Positions 15,537 through 25,600 of a stretch of DNA of 41,628 nucleotides are shown here, in pieces. The stretch lies in the NCBI GenBank assembly GCA_903911925.1, contig CAIWFH010000072.1, positions 1 to 41,628 of the forward strand. The letters are read 5' to 3'. The DNA comes from an uncultured Acidobacteriaceae bacterium. Lineage in GTDB: Bacteria; Acidobacteriota; Terriglobia; Terriglobales; Acidobacteriaceae. How positions within the stretch are numbered: position 1 is the stretch's first letter; each line of letters opens with the position of its first letter. The notes beneath the pieces were generated by a model, which worked only from the letters and a program-made list of their open reading frames with translations, was not told the DNA's origin and did no database searches. Both the position numbers and the translations under genes were made by a program.

Positions 15537-17867
15537 TCAAGAGATGCGCACCTCGATCCACTCCAATGGCTTGCCCTCAGAATAGTGTTGGTGCGCGATT
15601 ACTTTCAGCTCGCCATTCGAGATGGTCGCCTCGCTTCTGGTTACCGCCCCTCCAAAATAGTGGGAGCTAATCTCCGCCTTGGTGCCCGAGGATCGACGAA
15701 GAACGATTTCCCCATCCCCGCATGGGACCAACGCGAGGTTTGCGCTGGAAGCAATGCTGTCTCCGGTCCTGGATGCAACCACCACCGGCGCGCTCGAGTG
15801 GACCGCGTCTTTGATGCGTGGATCGTCGCTCTGGTGCGCCAGTATCCGTGAGTCTCCGGCCACCGGAGGCCTGTATGCGAGCAGGACAAGCTGCCCCGCT
15901 TCGATCCGCGCCCAAGAGCGGGCATGTGCGCCGAGCGTGGGCGCTTCTGGAATGTAATCCAGCGGCACGATCTCGAAAGTGCCCGTAGGCCGCAATACAT
16001 GCGTAAGGCCGTTGTATCTTGCGGCGAACTCCGGCGTGCATCCCTCCCCTTGTTCATCGTCCTTCATGTCATTCATTGAACCGATGGTGCCCAAGGCGGC
16101 GGCGTCGAACCATATATTTGCCGTGGACGCCCAGTCGTATCCGCTGGAGCTATAAGTGGGAATCCCCAACTGGCCCAGCAGGCTGCTGAAAAAGAAGCGG
16201 CGATTGGCTTCGATGTCGTACTCTCCGGCATTCTCAAACAGATCGTCCGGACTGAACAGATCAAAGTAATCCAGGAACAGCGGCGACAGGTTGTAGTACA
16301 TCACCACCAGGTCGGGATTCTCTTTGCGCATGGCGCTGATCAGAACATCGAGTCCCTTCCACATCAGCCGCTCGCCCGTGAACTTTTTGTCGCGCGGCGC
16401 AGCAGTGGCAACCGAAGGCATCTCATAGCCGAAGTCGAACTTGAGCAAGTCAGGCTTGTAAGTGCGAATGAACCTCCGCGCCACATCTTCCAACACCTTG
16501 GCCACTTCCGGCTGGGTGAAGTCGAGGATGTAATACTGGGTGGCGCCGTCCCAGTTACCAACCACATAGGGTTGGCCATCCGGCTTCTTCAGCATTTGCT
16601 CCACGGTCAAGCCCATCTCCGCCGGGTGCTCGCAGCGCATCAGCGCCGCCCAGAGGCCCACCAGGTATCCTTCCGAGTGCACCTTGTCGAGGAACTTGTC
16701 AAAGTGCGGCAGGCGATCTTCCGCGTGCTGCAGGTTGCCGTAACTTCCTTCCCACTTATCGTCGATCGAAAGCATTCCTGCTTTCAATCCCGACGCTTTG
16801 AGTTCCTCGTAGATTCCGGTGACGAACGCCTGGTCCTGATGCGCGCCCGTCTTGGCACGGACTACCTCTGCCGTCCAGGCGCAAAACTGCGGCGTAAGGG
16901 CAACGGCAAGTTTCTTGGCAGAGGGCTGGGCGCGATGAATGATGCCTGCATTCAGCAGTCCGTGATAGTAGCCGGCGATGGCGTCGTAGTAGCCCGGCGC
17001 AACAGACCAGTGAAGCGTGGCGCCCAGCGGAAGAGTCCCCGGTCCGCGCATATGCTTCCACAGATCGCTGCGATAGTCGACCCACACGCTGCTCTTGCCG
17101 GAATCGAGTTGCAGATACAAATCTCCGCCGGGCAAATCTGCCAGGCCGCAGGTGAACGCAGCCGATTTGCCCTCGGTAAAGCTGTTCCGCGTGCCTTTTG
17201 AGTCGTCGATCGAAAATCCGCAGAAATAGTGCACCGGCAAACCCCACTGCTGCGAAGGGCCGGGCGCTGAGCTGCCGCGGCCCAGCCAGACGCTCTCATT
17301 AAGTGAGACATTGTCTCGCACGATGGGGCTGACAGTTGAAGCCTCGCTGATGCCGGGAACCACAAGAAAACTCGCATGGAGCGAGGGGATTGGCTTGCCG
17401 TCTTTGACTTCGCAGAAGTAGTGAAGGCTGACGATGTCCTGATCCGTGGACGATTCGTAGACGATGGGCTCGGTCCAGATGCCGTGCTCGTCAAACCGCC
17501 AGGTTACTGACAGCTTGCCGGCGCCGTTTACACCCTCGTAGTCCACTGTCACACGGCCTTTTTCCGTGCGCGGCGCTGAAGGCTTGCCCTGCGTGCATTG
17601 TCTCTGCGCCGGATCACCCGCAGCAGCCAAGATGACCGCAGGCTGCATCTTTCCGCTGACGATGATCAGGTTTTTGGAATCGCGCAGCTTGAATATGTCG
17701 TCGCTCTGCGAGTACTCCCAGGAATAGTTGGCCCCCGTAACGCGGGCTGTTCCTGCCTGGCTGGAAATTGAAGGCGCATCGCCGAGGCCGAAAATCCGGT
17801 TGGATGCAGCGCCAAGAGCGGCGCCGGAAGATAACTGCACAAAAGTTCGTCGATTCAACCTGAGCAT
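15537..17867 (-). CDS. GH36-like (clan GH-D) glycoside hydrolase with Tat signal
   Basis: 776 residues; AAGGAG lies four bases before the ATG at 17867. The N-terminus NRRTFVQLSSGAALGAA is a twin-arginine export signal. Residues about 45-310 are a beta-sandwich domain. A (beta/alpha)8 barrel follows with MLSIDDKWEGSYGN at 366-379, YILDF at 446-450 and LLKFDFGYEM at 474-483, where Asp478 matches the nucleophile position of clan D enzymes; FSPDD near 539-542 may hold the acid/base. A C-terminal beta domain closes the protein. Alpha-galactosidase or related alpha-glycosidase activity is likely, though the exact substrate is open because the motifs are not the classical KWDMNR. It is the last gene of the minus-strand set, 88 bases after the GH27 gene. 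Confidence 0.8.
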   Translation of the reverse strand: MLRLNRRTFVQLSSGAALGAASNRIFGLGDAPSISSQAGTARVTGANYSWEYSQSDDIFKLRDSKNLIIVSGKMQPAVILAAAGDPAQRQCTQGKPSAPRTEKGRVTVDYEGVNGAGKLSVTWRFDEHGIWTEPIVYESSTDQDIVSLHYFCEVKDGKPIPSLHASFLVVPGISEASTVSPIVRDNVSLNESVWLGRGSSAPGPSQQWGLPVHYFCGFSIDDSKGTRNSFTEGKSAAFTCGLADLPGGDLYLQLDSGKSSVWVDYRSDLWKHMRGPGTLPLGATLHWSVAPGYYDAIAGYYHGLLNAGIIHRAQPSAKKLAVALTPQFCAWTAEVVRAKTGAHQDQAFVTGIYEELKASGLKAGMLSIDDKWEGSYGNLQHAEDRLPHFDKFLDKVHSEGYLVGLWAALMRCEHPAEMGLTVEQMLKKPDGQPYVVGNWDGATQYYILDFTQPEVAKVLEDVARRFIRTYKPDLLKFDFGYEMPSVATAAPRDKKFTGERLMWKGLDVLISAMRKENPDLVVMYYNLSPLFLDYFDLFSPDDLFENAGEYDIEANRRFFFSSLLGQLGIPTYSSSGYDWASTANIWFDAAALGTIGSMNDMKDDEQGEGCTPEFAARYNGLTHVLRPTGTFEIVPLDYIPEAPTLGAHARSWARIEAGQLVLLAYRPPVAGDSRILAHQSDDPRIKDAVHSSAPVVVASRTGDSIASSANLALVPCGDGEIVLRRSSGTKAEISSHYFGGAVTRSEATISNGELKVIAHQHYSEGKPLEWIEVRIS

Positions 17868-17906
17868 GGTTCTCCTTGAACAGTGACTGCAAGTTTAAAT
17901 GACGCT

Positions 17907-17930
17907 TCCCCCTGCCGCGCGGCAGGGGGA
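17907..17930. repeat. Perfect 24-bp palindrome between the GH27 and GH36-like genes
   Basis: TCCCCCTGCCGC is followed immediately by its exact reverse complement. In RNA this gives a 10-bp stem with a four-base GCGC loop. It lies in the 88-base gap between two co-directional genes, 26 bases past the GH27 stop and 39 bases before the next ATG. No T-run follows on the minus strand, so an intercistronic RNA-stabilising or partial-termination element is more likely than a full terminator. Confidence 0.6.
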
Positions 17931-17955
17931 GAGAGTCGATCGTGGTTACATGCCT

Positions 17956-19503
17956 CTACCGGGCCAAACGCATCGGCGAAAGGCGCACCAGGAAGACGCC
18001 GTGCCTTGCGACCTGATGAGACAACGAATCGGTCATTTCGCCCGCCTCCTTCTGACGCCATAGGTCGTGAACCTTCTGGCTTCCGCTCAACCCGAGGTCC
18101 GCCAGGCTCGCTGCCATCTTCCGTGAGCCGTCTCCCAGGTTGAAAAGCCCCACCGCAACCGTGCCATCTTCGAGCGGCTTCTCCAGAATCAACTCGTCGG
18201 CGGACCGGCGAATCACGCGCGCCTGCCAACCCAGCGCATCCTGGTCCACATCGATGACCTCGCTGTTGCATAAAAAGCCCAGGGTAAAGTCGTCCAGTGC
18301 CGTCATATCCCCGGCAAAAAAGAGCGGCGCAGCCATCAGCGACCACATGGACACATAGCTGTATTGCTCGTCGGGAGTAAGAGAGGTCGGTTGACGCTTC
18401 GGCGCCTGGTCCCATTTGAAGGCGTCGCTTACGTTGCCGATGAGGATATAGTCCGGGTCGTTCCAGTGGCCCGGTCCTGCGTAGCTTGAAAGCGACGCAT
18501 TGGCAAGTCCGATAGTGTAGAACGCCGGCAGTCGATCGTCCTTGACCAATCCAAGATCGCCGGTGGTTCGCCAGGCGTTGCCGCCGGCATCCGCGCCCCA
18601 GGTCCACACGTCCACCATGCCGTACTGGCACATGTTGAAAACGATGTCGCGGCCCTGTTTCTTGAGGATTCCGCCCATCAGGTCATACGGCTTGCGCATA
18701 TCCGCCAGCGTGGGCTTTGCCGGTGCAACGTTGGTGTAGGAACACCAATCGTATTTGAGGAAGTCATATCCCCATGCCGCGAATGTTTTTGCGTCGGCTT
18801 GCTCGTGCTGATACGAGCCCGTGGAGTCAGCGCAATCCAGCGGGCCCGGCGAGGTATACAAGCCGGCCTTGAGACCCTTGGCGTGAATATAGGCCGCCAT
18901 GGCTTGCATGTTGAGAAAGTTGCGGTTTGAATTGATGTTCCCCTCGGCGTCGCGCGCTTTTCCGCCCGCTTCAGGATACTTGCCGCTGTTATTCACCTGC
19001 CAGCCGCCGTCAACATTCACATATTGGTAGCCGAAATCGGCCATGCCAGACGAGATCATTTTGTCGGCAGCCTGTCGCAATACTTTGTCCGTGACCTGCT
19101 CGTAATAGGAGTACCAACTGTTCCAGCCCATCGGCGGAGTCAGCGCCAGTGTTTCGCCGGCCACAATCCGGAACAGCCTTGACGATTTTCCTTTGCTGTT
19201 CGATGCTTGCAGCATAACGGCATAAGTGCCGGGCCTATCGGGCGTGCGCCCAGTGATAATGCCGGTAGCAGAATCGAGATGCAAGGACGCAGGCAGTCCC
19301 TGCGCGGCAAAACGAATCGGCCGCTCGCCCGTGCAGGGTATCCGGTAGAGGAACTCATGCCCCGGACGCGCTCCGTAAATCGTTGGCCCGTTGATTTTGG
19401 CCGCAGCCGCCGGTTTAGGAGTAAGAATCTCGCGGCTGCTTTGCGCCGGCAATAATTGCGACGTCGAAATCAGGAGAAGAAAGATAAGTGGAATACGATT
19501 CAT
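17956..19503 (-). CDS. GH27 alpha-galactosidase with an N-terminal Ig-like domain
   Basis: 515 residues with a signal peptide at 1-20. Residues about 35-115 form a putative-Ig (He_PIG) domain (LPASLHLD, TGIITGRTPDRPGTY). The GH27 barrel begins with LTPPMGWNSW at 121-130. The nucleophile is Asp252 in FLKYDWC and the acid/base is Asp316 in WRTTGD. Other signatures are YVNVDGGW, GLKAGLYTS and GHWNDPD. A C-terminal beta domain follows. The family hydrolyses terminal alpha-galactosides by a retaining mechanism, with some members acting on alpha-GalNAc or beta-arabinopyranosides. It is followed by the GH36-like gene, so two clan-D enzymes are probably expressed together in the periplasm or outside the cell. 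Confidence 0.92.
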   Translation of the reverse strand: MNRIPLIFLLLISTSQLLPAQSSREILTPKPAAAAKINGPTIYGARPGHEFLYRIPCTGERPIRFAAQGLPASLHLDSATGIITGRTPDRPGTYAVMLQASNSKGKSSRLFRIVAGETLALTPPMGWNSWYSYYEQVTDKVLRQAADKMISSGMADFGYQYVNVDGGWQVNNSGKYPEAGGKARDAEGNINSNRNFLNMQAMAAYIHAKGLKAGLYTSPGPLDCADSTGSYQHEQADAKTFAAWGYDFLKYDWCSYTNVAPAKPTLADMRKPYDLMGGILKKQGRDIVFNMCQYGMVDVWTWGADAGGNAWRTTGDLGLVKDDRLPAFYTIGLANASLSSYAGPGHWNDPDYILIGNVSDAFKWDQAPKRQPTSLTPDEQYSYVSMWSLMAAPLFFAGDMTALDDFTLGFLCNSEVIDVDQDALGWQARVIRRSADELILEKPLEDGTVAVGLFNLGDGSRKMAASLADLGLSGSQKVHDLWRQKEAGEMTDSLSHQVARHGVFLVRLSPMRLAR

Positions 19504-19717
19504 GAGAAACCCCCTTTCTGGCGCGGAATAACCGAAGCTTTAGGGTGCGCAATTCTGGTGCGCCTGCTCCAAATACGAACCGCCAGGGCATTCCGGCGTC
19601 GTAACCACGATTGAAGAAATAACAACGATGCTATTCACAATGCGCAACATCCGTTTTCCCATCTTTCAAACAATAAGTCGAATCGAACGAATAATCCGGT
19701 GCTGGGTCAGCTGAGGT

Positions 19718-21496
19718 TTAAGTCCCAGACCCTTCTTTCAATTCGACGACCCTGTTAACCCCTTCCACAGCAAACGTCTCCTTCTTCCCGTTCGGCCACC
19801 GCACCTCAATTGCATCGACCTTTTGAATGCTCCCCAAACCAAAGTGAAGGCGCATATCGCTCTGCGAGAGATAACAGCAGCCACTCCTTACCTCTGCTGT
19901 TTGACTTAGTGTTCCCGATTTCACTCGCACCCGCGCTCCAATTGCGTCTCGATTACTGGTTGTCCCGACGAGCTTTAAGGTTATCCAGTTACCTTTCTTG
20001 CCGCGATTAACAAGAAGGTTCGGGGTAGAGTTGAGGTTATTGATGACAATATCAACCGAGCCATCGTTGAGCAAATCTCCGTAAGCCAATCCTCGCGCTA
20101 CCGTCTTTTCCCTCGTCCCCGGACCCGACTGCTCGGTAATATCCGCGAACGTGCCATTGCCAAGGTTATAGTAGAGAGTCTTCTCCTCGCGGTAGCGGCT
20201 TTCCCTGTGCAGGGCATCTACGTTCGGATATATATGGCCATTGGCAATGAAGATGTCGAGCCAGCCCCGATTGTCCAGGTCGAGAAAGGCCGTTCCCCAA
20301 CTTACTTGATGGGTGCGATAACCCAGCCCGGCCTGAAGATAGACGTCGCTGAACTCGTTGTTTCCCTCATTGAGAAATAGTCCCGGCACATCGTCGTCAA
20401 AGGTCGTGGTCACCAGGTCAAGCCGGCCTGTGTGGTTGTAATCTCCCGCATCGGCGCCCATGTTGGCTTGCTCCTCGCCGTCGTCGCTGAAAGCGGTGCC
20501 GCTTGGAATAGCCACATCGGTAAATGTCCCGTCGCTGTTATTGTGCAGCAGTATGTTCGGCGTTGAGTCACAGGTAATGAAGACATCCGGCCAGCCATCG
20601 CCGTCGAAGTCGCCGGTAATTACCGAGAAGCTGTAGTGGCCCGGAGGTTGATCGAAGCGAGAGGCTGTTGACACGTCTTTGAATGTTCCGTCTCCCATAT
20701 TTCGGTAGAGAATGTTCTTTGCGCCGTTCAGGCCGCGCGGTCCGCAGATTACGGGAAGGCCTTTGAATTGGCAAATCGCGTTCTGGCCCGGCAGAGGCGA
20801 TGTCTTCGGATCGAAGTCGACATAGTTGGCGATCGCTATGTCTAGTTTGCCGTCGCGATCGTAATCGAAGAACGAGCACCCTGTGCCCCACCGCACGCCT
20901 TCGGTTGGAAGCCCGGCACGCGCCGTCGCATCTGTAAAGCTTCCGTCGCCATTATTGTGGTAGAGGATATTGTGACCGAAGTAGGTGACCAGCAGGTCTT
21001 CGTGCCCGTCGTTGTCATAATCGCCCACGCACGCGCCCTGGCCCCATCCCACGTGCGTCAATCCCGCTTTGGCGGTCGCGTCTTCAAACTTCAAACTGCC
21101 AAGGTTTCTGTATAACTTGCTGGTTGGTTGGGTCTTGGTCGCGAAAGTGTTCCAAACGGTTGCATTTACAAGGAAGATATCTTCAAAACCGTCTCCGTCG
21201 TAGTCGAAGATGGCAACTCCGCTTCCAATCGATTCCAGAAGGAACCTCTTGTTGATCGGGTCGCCGGACTCATGCTTGAAAGTTAGACCCGCTTCAGCGG
21301 CGATATCTTCGAGAGAGATGCCCGTATTTATTACAGGAGTGTTGCCGGGTTTCCGCGGCGGCGCTGCGTGATGAGCCCCCGCCATACCCTGGGAATGACC
21401 AATCATCTCTCCACTACTAAGTAGCAAAAGGAGCGCGGCGCAAATAGCCAACTTTCGCCGCTTGCGACTGCCCTGTTTTGTGCCCGCTCTACCCAC
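19718..21496 (-). CDS. CRTAC1-type secreted protein (FG-GAP/VCBS repeats, ASPIC/UnbV)
   Basis: 592 residues from GTG 21496, with AGAGGG eight bases upstream. A signal anchor lies at about 15-35. A seven-bladed FG-GAP propeller follows, marked by calcium-binding repeats such as FDYDGDGFEDIF, GDYDNDGHEDLL, FDYDRDGKLDIA and GDFDGDGWPDVF. The C-terminus at about 500-570 is an ASPIC/UnbV domain (RDAIGARVRVKSG and VRWPNGKKE). Such proteins sit outside the cell and are often encoded beside TPR proteins and Oar-like TonB receptors in Acidobacteriota, exactly as here; a ligand-binding or envelope assembly role is inferred. It begins 49 bases after the TPR gene. Confidence 0.9.
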   Translation of the reverse strand: MGRAGTKQGSRKRRKLAICAALLLLLSSGEMIGHSQGMAGAHHAAPPRKPGNTPVINTGISLEDIAAEAGLTFKHESGDPINKRFLLESIGSGVAIFDYDGDGFEDIFLVNATVWNTFATKTQPTSKLYRNLGSLKFEDATAKAGLTHVGWGQGACVGDYDNDGHEDLLVTYFGHNILYHNNGDGSFTDATARAGLPTEGVRWGTGCSFFDYDRDGKLDIAIANYVDFDPKTSPLPGQNAICQFKGLPVICGPRGLNGAKNILYRNMGDGTFKDVSTASRFDQPPGHYSFSVITGDFDGDGWPDVFITCDSTPNILLHNNSDGTFTDVAIPSGTAFSDDGEEQANMGADAGDYNHTGRLDLVTTTFDDDVPGLFLNEGNNEFSDVYLQAGLGYRTHQVSWGTAFLDLDNRGWLDIFIANGHIYPNVDALHRESRYREEKTLYYNLGNGTFADITEQSGPGTREKTVARGLAYGDLLNDGSVDIVINNLNSTPNLLVNRGKKGNWITLKLVGTTSNRDAIGARVRVKSGTLSQTAEVRSGCCYLSQSDMRLHFGLGSIQKVDAIEVRWPNGKKETFAVEGVNRVVELKEGSGT

Positions 21497-21545
21497 ACAA
21501 AATCCCTCTCATCATAAGGAGCATCCAGAATCAAAACCAATCAGG

Positions 21546-22556
21546 CTATCGCGGAGCCGGCGCGGTTTTCAGCCGCGTCGCTCTTTCCTCCTCCTTGTTG
21601 ATCTCTTCCTTTTTCATTTCCCCGATTTTCGCAAATAGCTCAGCAGCCCGATTTGGATCACCGTGTCTCTGCTGCAGGCGGGCTAACTCGTAATAGCTCA
21701 GTTGAAACGTGGGGTCTGTCTTGATTGAGGTTTCCAACATGGCAATCGCTTCAGGATAATTCCCGAGTTGTTCCTCGCAGCGGCCGAGAAACATCCACGG
21801 CAGCGGGTCTTTGTCATAGCGTGCAAGCGATGTCCTGAATTGCCGATCCGCCTCGGCATACTTTCCCAGTTTGAATAGAACCAGGCCGTAGTCATAGGCG
21901 TACGCGTTATAAGCCTTGTTCCCCTCCACATTTCCGAGTTCCACCGCCTTGGCCAGGGAAGGTTCTGCCTCGTCGAATCGACTCTGCATGTACGCGATGT
22001 TCCCGAGGAAAAACGAAGCAGAAGCCATGAACTGCGGCTTGTTAACTATGGCATTGAACTCATCCCTGGCAGGCCCGAATCTGCCCAGCCTAAACAGACT
22101 GAACCCACGAGTAAAGTGCCATAGATCGACCAGTTCTGGGGCGGCATGCGCGATCTGGAGCGTGTTGAGCGCCTCCTGATCGTTCCCTTTCTTTTGCAGG
22201 AGTTGAGCCAGATTCAACCGGAACTCGGTATCGAGAGGCTTGAGAGCGATTGCTCTCTTGAAGTGTTGGATGGCTGCGTCATCCTGGCCCAGTTTCGAAT
22301 CCACTTCAGCCAGTGCAGCATGATAATCCGCAACCGCGGGGGAAAGTTTGACGGCTTGCTCCAGCAGTGGCTTGGCGTCCTGTGGCCGGCCCTCTTCGTA
22401 TGCCTTCCATCCAGCCTCAGCTTGCGCGGCGCCCGGTCTGAGCTGCTGCGCCTGCAGAGGCGAAGTGCAGAAAAAGAAATTGCCTGCAAGAATTGCAGTT
22501 CCGAATGGAGCGGTCAGGAAACCGCTGCACCGGAAAAGAGTACCCTTTGGCTTCAT
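21546..22556 (-). CDS. Secreted TPR protein
   Basis: 336 residues. The N-terminus has a hydrophobic segment ending near ASPLQAQ-like residues at about 37, consistent with a signal peptide. At least seven TPR units fill residues about 45-310 (for example GWKAYEEGRPQDAKPLLEQA, YHAALAEVDSKLGQDDAAI, FRLNLAQLLQKKGNDQEAL). The C-terminal 25 residues are highly charged. It probably acts as a protein-binding scaffold in the envelope with the TonB receptor upstream and the CRTAC1 protein downstream. GGAG lies about seven bases before the ATG. Confidence 0.88.
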   Translation of the reverse strand: MKPKGTLFRCSGFLTAPFGTAILAGNFFFCTSPLQAQQLRPGAAQAEAGWKAYEEGRPQDAKPLLEQAVKLSPAVADYHAALAEVDSKLGQDDAAIQHFKRAIALKPLDTEFRLNLAQLLQKKGNDQEALNTLQIAHAAPELVDLWHFTRGFSLFRLGRFGPARDEFNAIVNKPQFMASASFFLGNIAYMQSRFDEAEPSLAKAVELGNVEGNKAYNAYAYDYGLVLFKLGKYAEADRQFRTSLARYDKDPLPWMFLGRCEEQLGNYPEAIAMLETSIKTDPTFQLSYYELARLQQRHGDPNRAAELFAKIGEMKKEEINKEEERATRLKTAPAPR

Positions 22557-22602
22557 CCGACAACTCCAGCGCGGAGTTTATCAGACTCGAGCGGCCTTAC
22601 GA

Positions 22603-22640
22603 GGGCGGGCATGCGTACTGCTTTCATCGCCCGCCCTTTT
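22603..22640 (+). terminator. Hairpin with T4 between the TonB and TPR genes
   Basis: GGGCGGGC at 22603-22610 and GCCCGCCC at 22629-22636 form a perfect 8-bp stem followed on the plus strand by TTTT. The T-run is on the strand opposite to the genes, so for the minus-strand operon it would act only as a stem-loop (attenuation or RNA processing), or it blocks antisense transcription. Confidence 0.45.
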
Positions 22641-22680
22641 GTCCAGTCCGTCAGTCTCCTCATGCCAGGCAGTTCCAACG

Positions 22681-25600
22681 TTAGAAGCTGAGCCGCGAGC
22701 CGAATTCTATGACGCGCGGGTTGCCTGCCGAGGTGATGGCGCCAAAGTTGCCGCCAGGTGGTATTCCAGAAGATAGGTAGTTTCCAGGTCCGTTCAAATT
22801 GGCGTGGTTGAACGCGTTGTAGAAAGAGCTCCTGAGTTCGAAGTTGATTCTTTCCGTGATGGCGAAGTTCTTCTGCAGGTTGATGTCGAAGTTGACGTAA
22901 CCTGGGTTAGAGAGGGTATTCGGGCGCAGCGTTCCGAAGGTCCCGATCGCATTTGGCGCGAAGGCGGCCGGGTTGAACCAGTGTTCTTCCCTTTCTAATC
23001 GCGAAGAGTTATGGGCATTGTAGCTTCCGACGATGTCTGGAGAGTCCTCTCCAATCCCGGTGAGTGAATTGTCTACGCCGGAATAGAGCGTGAGCGGCGA
23101 CCCCGATTGAAGAGTGGAAATACCTCCGATTTGCCAACCGCCGATTGTCAGTTTGAGCGGACGGCTGAAGTTGCGGCCATCCAGCGGCTTCCAGATGACA
23201 GACGTTACCCACACCTGGGGCACGCTTCCCGAGATCGGGCCGTAGTCGGCGCGCCAGTCGGTGGGATTGCGGGGCCCCTGGCCTCCTGCACCTTCGCCGC
23301 TGTTTACACCCAGGTTCTTTGACCATGTGTACGCGCTTTTGATCATCAGCCCCTTGCGCCACTGCTGGTTGTAGACCACCTGCAGTGAGTTATAGTTCGC
23401 ACTCAGCAGATCGGCGTCAAGCTCGATGGGGCCGATGTCGGTGTAAATTCTGCGTTGTTGGTACATGGGGTCGGAAGGAGTTGGAAGCTGCCCATTCACC
23501 GGGATGTATTGGGCCCAGTTGGCCTGAGACGAGGTGAACATGTGCGATGAGGAAGAGCCAACATAATTGACTTCGAGCACCGCGCTTTCCCACAAAGCCT
23601 GCTGAACTGAAAGACTCCACTCGTCGCTGGTTTGTGTTTTCCACACCGTAGGCAGAGTGGTCTCGCTGCCGTCTGGAACAAATGCAACGTTCTTGAGGCC
23701 GGCAGCGGAACTGGCAATCGGGTAAGGGTCTACGCCATTGAAGGGAAATGGCGCCCAGATATTTTCCGCATCGCCCGCATTGAGAGAAACTTCAAGGCAA
23801 AAGGGTTGGATGAGCGTTTGCCGGTTGAGAGAAATACCTTCGGTCATGGGAACAAAGTAGAGTCCATACCCGGCCCGGAGCGAGGTCTTGCCGTTTCCGA
23901 AGACGTCCCACGCGAATCCGAAACGTGGAGCGATGTCGTTCCACCTGGTTCCGATCACGTCGGCAGGCACGCCAGGATCGCCTGCGAAATGCAGTCCGGG
24001 GGTTGCCAACGGAAACACCGTGGATCGCACGGTCGTCGACCCCAGGGTCATCAATTGCCCGTCTTCGGAGTGGTACCCCGAAACAACATCCCACCGGATG
24101 CCGGCATTCACCGTCACATGGTGCATGATCTTGATGTCGTCCTGAACATAGGCAGAGGGCAGCGTTTGATGCAGCCTGGAACTGAGCCCGCTGATCTGCG
24201 TGTAATTTGAGAACTCGCCCAGCAGAAAGTCTGCAGCGCCCACACCGGAGAATTGACCGTTGAAGGTCATGGCGCCGCCGGTGAAGAAGTTCTGCAGTTC
24301 GTTGATGCGGTTCTTGTAGATCTGGAAGCCGACGTTGATGCTGTGCCTTCCCTTGATCCATGAGAGGTTGTCGTTGAAATCGTAGGTGGGCATGATGTCG
24401 CGGGTCGGAGCGCCCGGATAGGCGCCGAACGCGCCGCTGATGCTCAGAGATGAGTCTGGTGTTAGGCCGTAGTTGCTGTACGCGCTCTCGGTATTCACGC
24501 TATAGCCGATGGCGCTCAGTGAGAACGGAAGAGAAGTGGTTTCTCCAAAGACGCTTCTCTCATACGTCACATGAAAGTCGTTCAGCAGGCTTGGCGAGAA
24601 GGTGTGCACCTCGCCGATGGTTGTGTCCTGGTACCGGTATGGAAAATTTGAAAGCCAACTGGTGCCAAGTGCCGATCCGGTTCCAGCGCCATATCCGGTG
24701 GCTGGAAAGTCGTCGAGGAAGTAGCGCACAGTGATCAGATCCTTACCTGACATCTGGTAATCGACCTTTACCACTGCCTGGTGCTCCTGCGAGGTAGCGA
24801 TGCTGGGATAGGTGTAGGTGGTGTCTCCCTGGTTTGGCGCGGGAAGAAATTCGGTGAAGAAGTTCTCTGCCTGCGGGGTGATTTCGGCGTTCGGAATCGT
24901 GTTGTTGGGGAACGGAATCCCAGTCGGATTGGCCGGCGTAATGGTCCCAGGCTCGATGATCGTTGTGGGGAACACAGCATCCGTCCCGTTCAAACCTCTC
25001 TCGGCCATTGGAATCGTAGTATAGGTCGCGAGGCCGGGGCTTCCCACAATCTGGGTACCTTGATAGCTTCCAAAATAGAACAGCTTGCTCTTCACGATGT
25101 GGCCGCCGATCGCGCCGCCGAACTGGTTGCGATGGAAACCAGGAACGGTTGGCGCAACAGTCGCGAGCGGAACATAGGGCGTGGCATCCAGGTCGGTGGT
25201 CCGCATGAATTCAAAGAGAGATCCATGAAGCGTGTTGGTTCCAGACCGCGTAACGGCGGTTACGTCTGTCGATCCGCGCCCGAACCGCGCGCTATAGTTG
25301 CGGCTGGCAACCGAGAACTCCTGCAGCGCATCGGGGTTCGGGTAGTAGTTTGAAATCGCGTAAAACGGATCAACGTTGATTCCACCGTCGAGCGTGTAGT
25401 TGGTGTCGATGTCTCTGCCGCCGGAAGAAGTGAACGAGACTTGAATCGCGCCAAACTGGCCCGATGTGCCGGTTGACACGATGCCTGGCTCCAGCGCTTC
25501 CAGTTGCAGGGCATTTCTGCCGTTCAACGGCAATTGCTCAATCTGCTGCGATTCAACTACGCCCGAAAGCGTGCTGTTGTCGGTGGTGAGAAACGCCGCT

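Noticed and set aside
19544..19563. Direct repeat GGTGCGC, 13 bases apart, before the GH27 gene
   Set aside because: Two copies of a 7-mer in GC-rich DNA are not significant without further copies.
19599..19610. TCGT-N4-ACGA inverted repeat upstream of the GH27 gene as a third operator
   Set aside because: The half-sites match those near the LacI gene but the spacing is two bases longer and the flanks differ; such short repeats arise by chance.
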